From assembly GCA_009781955.1 (NCBI GenBank), contig WQUT01000011.1:1-6964 (forward strand): a stretch of DNA of 6,964 nucleotides, read 5' to 3'. This document shows, one piece after another, positions 1-4,700 of the stretch. Numbering within the stretch: the first letter of the stretch is position 1; every line of letters begins with the position of its first letter. The DNA is from Pseudomonadota bacterium. GTDB taxonomy: Bacteria > Pseudomonadota > Alphaproteobacteria > Rs-D84. The notes below the pieces were generated by a model. The model had not been told where the DNA came from. It ran no database searches and worked only from the letters and a program-made list of their open reading frames with translations. A program made the position numbers and the translations under genes.

Positions 1-84
1 CAGCAGATTGCAAGGAGGAAAAATAAGGATTTACATATACCCGACAAAACCAGACTTTTATAAATAAAACTCTGAAAAAGTTTT
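1..84. other. left-edge stretch with no supported gene
   Basis: AT-rich sequence with no start codon followed by a usable frame on either strand. Two plus-strand frames are open from the left edge to stops at 61-63 and 65-67 (20 and 21 codons). One of them could be the tail of a convergent plus-strand gene, but frames this short in AT-rich DNA are not informative. An AAGGAGG string at 12-18 resembles a ribosome binding site but has no ATG, GTG or TTG at a suitable distance. The only minus-strand ATG (34-36) is followed at once by a TAA stop. Confidence 0.5.
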
Positions 85-277
85 GTCACTCCCGCGCAGG
101 CGGGAGTGGGGCTATAAAATATCAAAACTTTAAAACAAACTTATAATTCCCGAAAGCAGAATGACGAATTACTTTCATCATTCAATACACTGATATTTAA
201 TAAGCCCTATTCCCGTTCCGGCCTTCGCCGGAATGACAACTTGGTAAATTTGACTACTAAACCTACGCGGGAATGAC
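85..277. repeat. cluster of four degenerate ATTCCCG/CGGGAAT palindromes
   Basis: Four related elements lie within 193 bases. The first (87-108) is a perfect 9-bp inverted repeat, CACTCCCGC and GCGGGAGTG, with a GCAG loop. The second (146-165) runs from ATTCCCG to GAATGAC with a decayed stem. The third (209-237) runs from ATTCCCG to GGAATGAC and holds a perfect 7-bp stem, TTCCGGC and GCCGGAA, around a CTTC loop. The fourth (266-277) keeps only the right half, CGCGGGAATGAC. Copies two to four share the orientation and the GAATGAC end. Similar palindromic extragenic repeats are known in Proteobacteria; the neisserial dRS3 repeat, ATTCCC-N8-GGGAAT, has the same outline. I infer a repetitive extragenic element family that inserted repeatedly and decayed. 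The first copy may also act as a weak terminator for leftward transcripts, since its minus strand reads ACAAAACTTTTT after the stem. Confidence 0.7.
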
Positions 278-295
278 AAAAATTACTTTGTAATT
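278..295 (-). terminator. possible weak terminator at the end of the barrel gene
   Basis: On the minus strand AATTAC, loop AAA, GTAATT forms a 6-bp stem (290-295 with 281-286), giving a run of five T residues counting the stem end. The stem overlaps the stop codon of the beta-barrel gene and has only one G-C pair, so it is weak. The GC-rich hairpin at 87-108 is the alternative end point for leftward transcription. Confidence 0.25.
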
Positions 296-1097
296 ATAAT
301 CTGTATCGTATGCCCAGTATGATTTCATGCGCCAGAAAGTCCATGTTCACATGATTGCGCAAGACAACCCCGTTCAGGACGTTGCCGCCGGAAACCGCAT
401 AACGGCTGACATCCAGATCGGCGACGAACCGGCCGAAATCCGAAAACCGGTATCCCAGATCAACGGAAACCCCGCGCGCCAGATACATACTGAGGCCCGC
501 GCCGACATTCCACGCGAACTTATACTCCGACGCGGCCATTTGTGCGTTAAACGCGCCGGACGAAAAATTCACGCCGGACGCAAAGCGGGTGAGCCCCAGT
601 CCCGCGCCGACATACGGGCTGAACCGCGTTCCGGTGGCCAGCGCATAGTAAACGTTTCCGAACATGGTCGTATTCTTGGTGTCAAACAGCACGTTTCCGC
701 CCTCTGACGCCACCGGCGTTATGAACGCGCCGTTGTCGGCGTATTCCGCCTCTATACGAATGCGGCCGAAAATTTCGGGCATATTCGCGCTGCCCCCGAA
801 TGCCAGCTTTACCCCGAATCCGTTGTCGTTATTAACATCAAATTTCTCGCTGGACACCAGCGGGCCGACAACGCCCAGCGGTGCGGAATATACGTCTTGG
901 CTGCCCTCTACGGCCAGATGAATATATGACGCGCGCATTGCAATATACGGGTCAAGCCAAGCGGTGCGGATATTGTCCACCTCGGCCGCGCGCGATTTTT
1001 GTTCCGCGGTCATTGGGACGTTGGAGCTTCGCGCCGGCGCGGCCCCCGCCGGAATCGCGATTATCGCGGCCACCAGACCAAAGAATAGTTTTTTCAT
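294..1097 (-). CDS. secreted eight-stranded outer-membrane beta-barrel protein (surface antigen/OmpA-type barrel)
   Basis: This 267-residue protein is predicted to be exported and inserted in the outer membrane. It has a classic signal peptide: MKK, a hydrophobic core over residues 4-17, then AGAAPA with likely cleavage near residues 19-22. The mature part alternates polar and aromatic/hydrophobic residues in about eight strands (roughly 50-62, 93-101, 111-121, 143-153, 160-171, 193-206, 209-219, 251-267). SPYVGAGLGL at 160-169 and the end HEIILGIRYRL are typical of OMP_b-brl and rickettsial Surface_Ag_2 barrels. The last residue is Leu rather than the usual Phe or Trp. There is no cysteine and no OmpA-like peptidoglycan-binding domain, so it is a barrel only. 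The ATG is supported by AAAAGGAA five bases upstream. The gene lies 73 bases after the 82-codon gene and has a candidate promoter in that gap. Its role could be structural, adhesive or a small channel; the sequence does not decide. The fold call is firm and the exact family less so. Confidence 0.85.
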   Translation of the reverse strand: MKKLFFGLVAAIIAIPAGAAPARSSNVPMTAEQKSRAAEVDNIRTAWLDPYIAMRASYIHLAVEGSQDVYSAPLGVVGPLVSSEKFDVNNDNGFGVKLAFGGSANMPEIFGRIRIEAEYADNGAFITPVASEGGNVLFDTKNTTMFGNVYYALATGTRFSPYVGAGLGLTRFASGVNFSSGAFNAQMAASEYKFAWNVGAGLSMYLARGVSVDLGYRFSDFGRFVADLDVSRYAVSGGNVLNGVVLRNHVNMDFLAHEIILGIRYRL

Positions 1098-1102
1098 ATC
1101 CG

Positions 1103-1110
1103 TTCCTTTT
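1103..1110 (-). promoter_or_regulatory. ribosome binding site of the barrel gene
   Basis: The minus strand reads AAAAGGAA, then CGGAT, then ATG at 1095-1097. An AGGA core at normal spacing supports this start, as does the signal peptide that begins right at it. Confidence 0.7.
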
Positions 1111-1123
1111 GTTTTCGGATACC

Positions 1124-1150
1124 ATTATATTCCCGGCAAGCCATTGGTAA
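1124..1150 (-). promoter_or_regulatory. candidate sigma-70-type promoter for the barrel gene
   Basis: The minus strand carries a perfect -10 hexamer, TATAAT (1124-1129). The best upstream -35 candidate is TTACCA (1145-1150), matching TTGACA at four of six bases, but the spacer is only 15 bases. The start of transcription would fall near 1117, leaving a leader of about 20 bases that contains the ribosome binding site. This suggests the barrel gene can be expressed apart from the two genes upstream. The -10 is convincing and the -35 is not. Confidence 0.45.
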
Positions 1151-1170
1151 TATAGGAAGGGTTTCGGTTT

Positions 1171-1419
1171 TTATCTTTCTGAAGCGGCGGTTTTAGTAAA
1201 GCCGGCGGAAATTCTTTCTACTGTTTTTTTCAAGTCGGCCATTTCGTCCAGCAGTTTGTTATAATCCACTTCAAAATATCCATTGCTGGCCAGCAATTCT
1301 TCAAACCTTTCAACTATCATATCTGCTCTTTCAATGAGAGTCGGACTCATAATTGATTTCTTGAAGGTTTTGAATTCATTCAGTTTCACCCTTAAAAGCG
1401 ATTTATCTATGACGTTCAT
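1171..1419 (-). CDS. small helical protein of unknown function, candidate partner or immunity protein of the upstream giant protein
   Basis: This 82-residue protein is not a family I recognise. It has no signal peptide, membrane segment or cysteine, so it should stay in the cytoplasm. It reads as three helices: about 3-22, 26-44 (LIERADMIVERFEELLAS) and 51-73. The last has an amphipathic, coiled-coil-like pattern of Leu, Met, Val and Ile. The tail TKTAASER looks flexible. The ATG is well supported by AAAGGAGA five bases upstream, one of the best ribosome binding sites in the window. The gene begins 29 bases after the stop of the giant gene with no terminator or clear promoter between, so the two are probably co-transcribed. 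A small gene directly behind a large protein ending in a predicted toxin-like protease is the usual place for an immunity protein. That role is inferred from position only; a chaperone, a regulator or an unrelated protein is also possible. Confidence 0.75.
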   Translation of the reverse strand: MNVIDKSLLRVKLNEFKTFKKSIMSPTLIERADMIVERFEELLASNGYFEVDYNKLLDEMADLKKTVERISAGFTKTAASER

Positions 1420-1424
1420 CTGTA

Positions 1425-1432
1425 TCTCCTTT
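1425..1432 (-). promoter_or_regulatory. strong ribosome binding site of the 82-codon gene
   Basis: The minus strand reads AAAGGAGA, then TACAG, then ATG at 1417-1419. This near-consensus site lies inside the 29-base gap after the giant gene. It is the main evidence that the short reading frame is a real, well-translated gene. Confidence 0.8.
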
Positions 1433-1448
1433 GTATTTTATTTGTTTA

Positions 1449-1796
1449 TTATTTCATTGCATTCCCGACCGCATGCCCTATGAAGTATGAACTTTGTTCC
1501 GTCCAATTTTGGCGATAGACATCTTCTGGAACCCAAGGATATGATTGATAAATCTTTTTTCCGAAATCTGCACGCTGTGCGCCCACCGCCCCCATATTTG
1601 GATTCACAGCATCTATCTTGTGCGCGTCTTCGTGCGCGAGGGTGTCCATAAATTTGTCCAAACTGTCGGATTTATTGTCCGAAACGATTACTATCTTTTT
1701 ATGGATAGCATCATGCCATCCGTCAGTAAGTTCCTCTCCCTTTGGTAGCTGGTCTTTTGTAATCACCCTGAGCGTGTATCCTTCTGAATTCAGGTT
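1449..1796 (-). other. predicted zinc metallopeptidase domain (HExxH...E) at the C-terminus of the giant protein
   Basis: The last 115 residues look like a compact zincin. A beta-strand, KKIVIVSD (1755-1762), is followed by the helix DTLAHEDAHKID. It holds HEDAH, matching HExxH, at 1777-1781 (bases 1620-1634). Two His would bind zinc and Glu1778 would activate water. Forty-one residues after the second His comes NWTEQSSYFIG, where Glu1822 (bases 1497-1499) fits the third ligand of a gluzincin. A strand, then a [TL]xxHExxH helix, then a Glu helix is the layout of many small toxin-type metallopeptidases. HExxH also occurs by chance, but here the strand, the hydrophobic helix face and the downstream Glu all agree. 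The substrate is unknown. Confidence 0.6.
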
Positions 1797-4700
1797 GCTG
1801 TCGGATGCCCTGTTGATTAGCCGCTGACCGAACTCTGTCTTTTGCTCATTAGACAGGGCTTCAAAATCTCGTGCCCATTGGCTTAACTGTGGGTCGCCGT
1901 CTATGACCAATTTAAATTCATCTATCCGCTCTGCCGCAAGTTTGGACAGAACGTCCGGTGATAGATTGTCGGCTTTCCTTATATAATCCCCACTAAGCTG
2001 CCTTTTAGCAGTGATATCTCCATATGTGCCATATTTGTTGGCGAATTCGGCACGCTTAGCAATTATATTATTATATGCTTCCGCTAAATCCGGATGCTGG
2101 TCATTAATGCTTTCTACGAATGTGAGTGCGCCACTATCCGGCCTCTCAAGGTATAATACATCACTGACAGCGTCTTGCCCATTATCGCCGTAATATTTCT
2201 TGACCAAAGTTCTATACTTTATATTTGCGTGCAGGACGGGCTGATAGTCCTGGTCAATGGCCGCAACGTTCGCTTTATACAATAATTTATCTCGGGCAAT
2301 TGCCGGGTCAAAGGTAGAATACCGCCTGGATTGCGCCGCTTTAAAACTCCCTTCGCTTGCAAAAAAACTTTGCTTCAAACTATCAACACTATTCTTAGCG
2401 GCCGCAATATCAGGATGGTCGGCAAGCATTTGAGTGAATTTTACCGTATCCGCGGCGTCAACGTTCCCTTTTGCTAAATAGTCATTCATCATGCTTACCA
2501 TATCCGGATCGTTCGGATAATATCTTTTTACCAGAATGACGGCATTATCTTCCGCAGTGAATATACTGTCCCATAATTTGCTATTATACTCCCCGAACGT
2601 TGCCGTAGTGTTTGAGTCCCAGTCTTTGACCATATTATCCAAATTGGCTTCATCATTATCCAACATTTCCCTGAATTCATCTAGGGTCTGGTTTTTCGGG
2701 GCATATTTCTGATATGCGTTGAAAAACTTTTGGTCCAATTCTTCTGGCGACGAAACATTAAATGGCCGAGAGACCGGCAAAGACAAGTTCGGATAGACTT
2801 GTCTGAGCCTTGCAAGTTCGTCTGTGTTATTCGCGACGATTACTTCCCAGCTACCCGGCCCCGTCAGATCCCCGACCTTGCGATATCCAGCCAGTTGGCC
2901 GTTTTCACTAAGGCTTCGCGCAAGATTTTGCGCCTCGGCTTCTGAACTTACCAATTTATAGTTATGACCAAAGTTGCTATTTCTATAAAATTCATATCCA
3001 TTTATATTTGTAGTCTGATTCCGGGAACCGGACGCCGCCCCCGGCGTTCCAGCGGGCGATCTTACCGGTTCCTGTGGCCCCGCATCCCGTATCGGCGTTT
3101 GGGGCTGATTTGGCTTGGTTGGGGCGACGGGCGCGGAAGGTTCGTCCGCAATCCTGCCGAACTTCATGCGGGCGAGTCCGCCGTCATCCGTGTATTCAAC
3201 CATCTTGACATTGTCCCGCGCCAGGTCTTTATTTAATAATTCCCATTCGGCGGCGGACATGCTCCTCTTATCAAAGCCCACGTTATTGCCCCTGGCCTTG
3301 TAATCCGACAGATAAGTTTCAAAATCGGGACTGGCCCGCGCGCGGAGTTTTGCGGCGTCATCCGCGGCGGTTGCGCCGATTGCGCGACCGGCATCGTTCG
3401 GCCGCGCGGCGTTCGGTTCCGGCGATGGTTTCGGTTCCGGCGCCCGCTGTGCCTGGGCCGCATTTCCTTGCGCGGAAGCCGCCGCCGATTGGGCGCGGGA
3501 TTCGCCGGCCGCGCCGCTGGCGCCGCCCGCCGGCGGTTCGTATTTTATATTGGCCCTGGCCGCGGCCGCGCGCGCGCGCGCTTCCTCGGCATTCGCGTCA
3601 TCCGCCAGACTGCGCGCGCGGTTTGACAATCTTTGCTCGTCCGCCGTTCCCCGTGCGGCGGCCGCATCGCGCGCCGCATCATCCGCCGCGCGACGGGCCG
3701 CGGTTGCCCGGGCAATCGCCTCGCGCGCGTATTTTTCCTTGGTCACGAATCTAAAGCCATTGCCGCCCCCGTTAACGTCCAGCACGAATCCGTTGTCCGT
3801 CGCGATCTGATTCATTTGCCTGACTTCCTGGCTTGTCATATTGTATCTGGATACAAAGATTTCTTCGTTCCTGCTCAACGCGTCTGTAAAGTTCCGTTCA
3901 AAGCCGGCGCCGCCGCGCAGCATTTCCGCATCATATGTGGCGGATGCGTTGCGCCCCATCCCGCCCGCGGCGCCGCTACTCGCATTTTCACCCGCGCTGC
4001 GGCCCGTGTTCCCACCGGTTGCATTGCCCGCGCCGCCTGCGCCTTCGTTCGTTGCGCCGCGCCCGGCATTTCCGGCTTCTTTGCCCGCCGCGCGTCCCGC
4101 GGCGCCTTCGGCGCTTTCGCTGGCTGCGCGACCGGCCGCACCCTCTGCGCCCTCTGTCGCGGCACGGCCAGCGGCGCGCTCGCCCATGCCCAGCGCACGG
4201 AAATTGCCGGCACGCGCGGCTTTCCATGCGTTCTTCATGTTTTGAAACATCTCTGGCGCATTGCGCAAGAAAGTATATCCGCCTGCAAACGCGCTGGCGA
4301 ACTGGGCCACAATGGATACAGTGTGTCCGTATGTCACTATCTTTTCGCCGGCCGTCAGCTTTGCATTATAATATTCCAACGCCTGTTCCCACGCGTCTTT
4401 GTCCGGATCGCCGCCGAATATCTTATCTTGCACGTCTTGCGGCAGCAGTTTGGCCAAGCGCGCTATTTCGTTATCAACGTTCATTGCGGCGGCATCCGGC
4501 AATTTATCTTTGGCCGCGACAACCCGCGCGATGTTGTCGCGAATCGTCGCGTCCGCGCAGGCGCTTTTTTGACATGCGCTGCTGGCAGCGAAGAATTGAT
4601 CCGACCAGTTTTGCATTTTGGCGTCGGTCACCGCCTCGCCCACCACGCCCGCCACTTCTACGGCGGCCAAGATGCACGCGCCGGTCGTCGCGCCGCCGGT

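Noticed and set aside
12..18. AAGGAGG as a ribosome binding site for a plus-strand gene
   Set aside because: No ATG, GTG or TTG follows at a usable distance, and the downstream frames close within about 50 bases.
85..277. CRISPR array or phage attachment site
   Set aside because: The repeats are palindromic, degenerate and unevenly spaced, with no uniform spacers. There is no integrase or tRNA nearby.
327..1155. Several plus-strand open frames opposite the barrel gene
   Set aside because: They overlap each other and the well-supported minus-strand barrel gene, are rich in Arg and Pro, and lack ribosome binding sites.
1420..1448. A separate promoter for the 82-codon gene in the 29-base gap
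   Set aside because: A TAAAAT-like string exists, but it lies too close to the ribosome binding site to leave a leader. Co-transcription with the giant gene is simpler.
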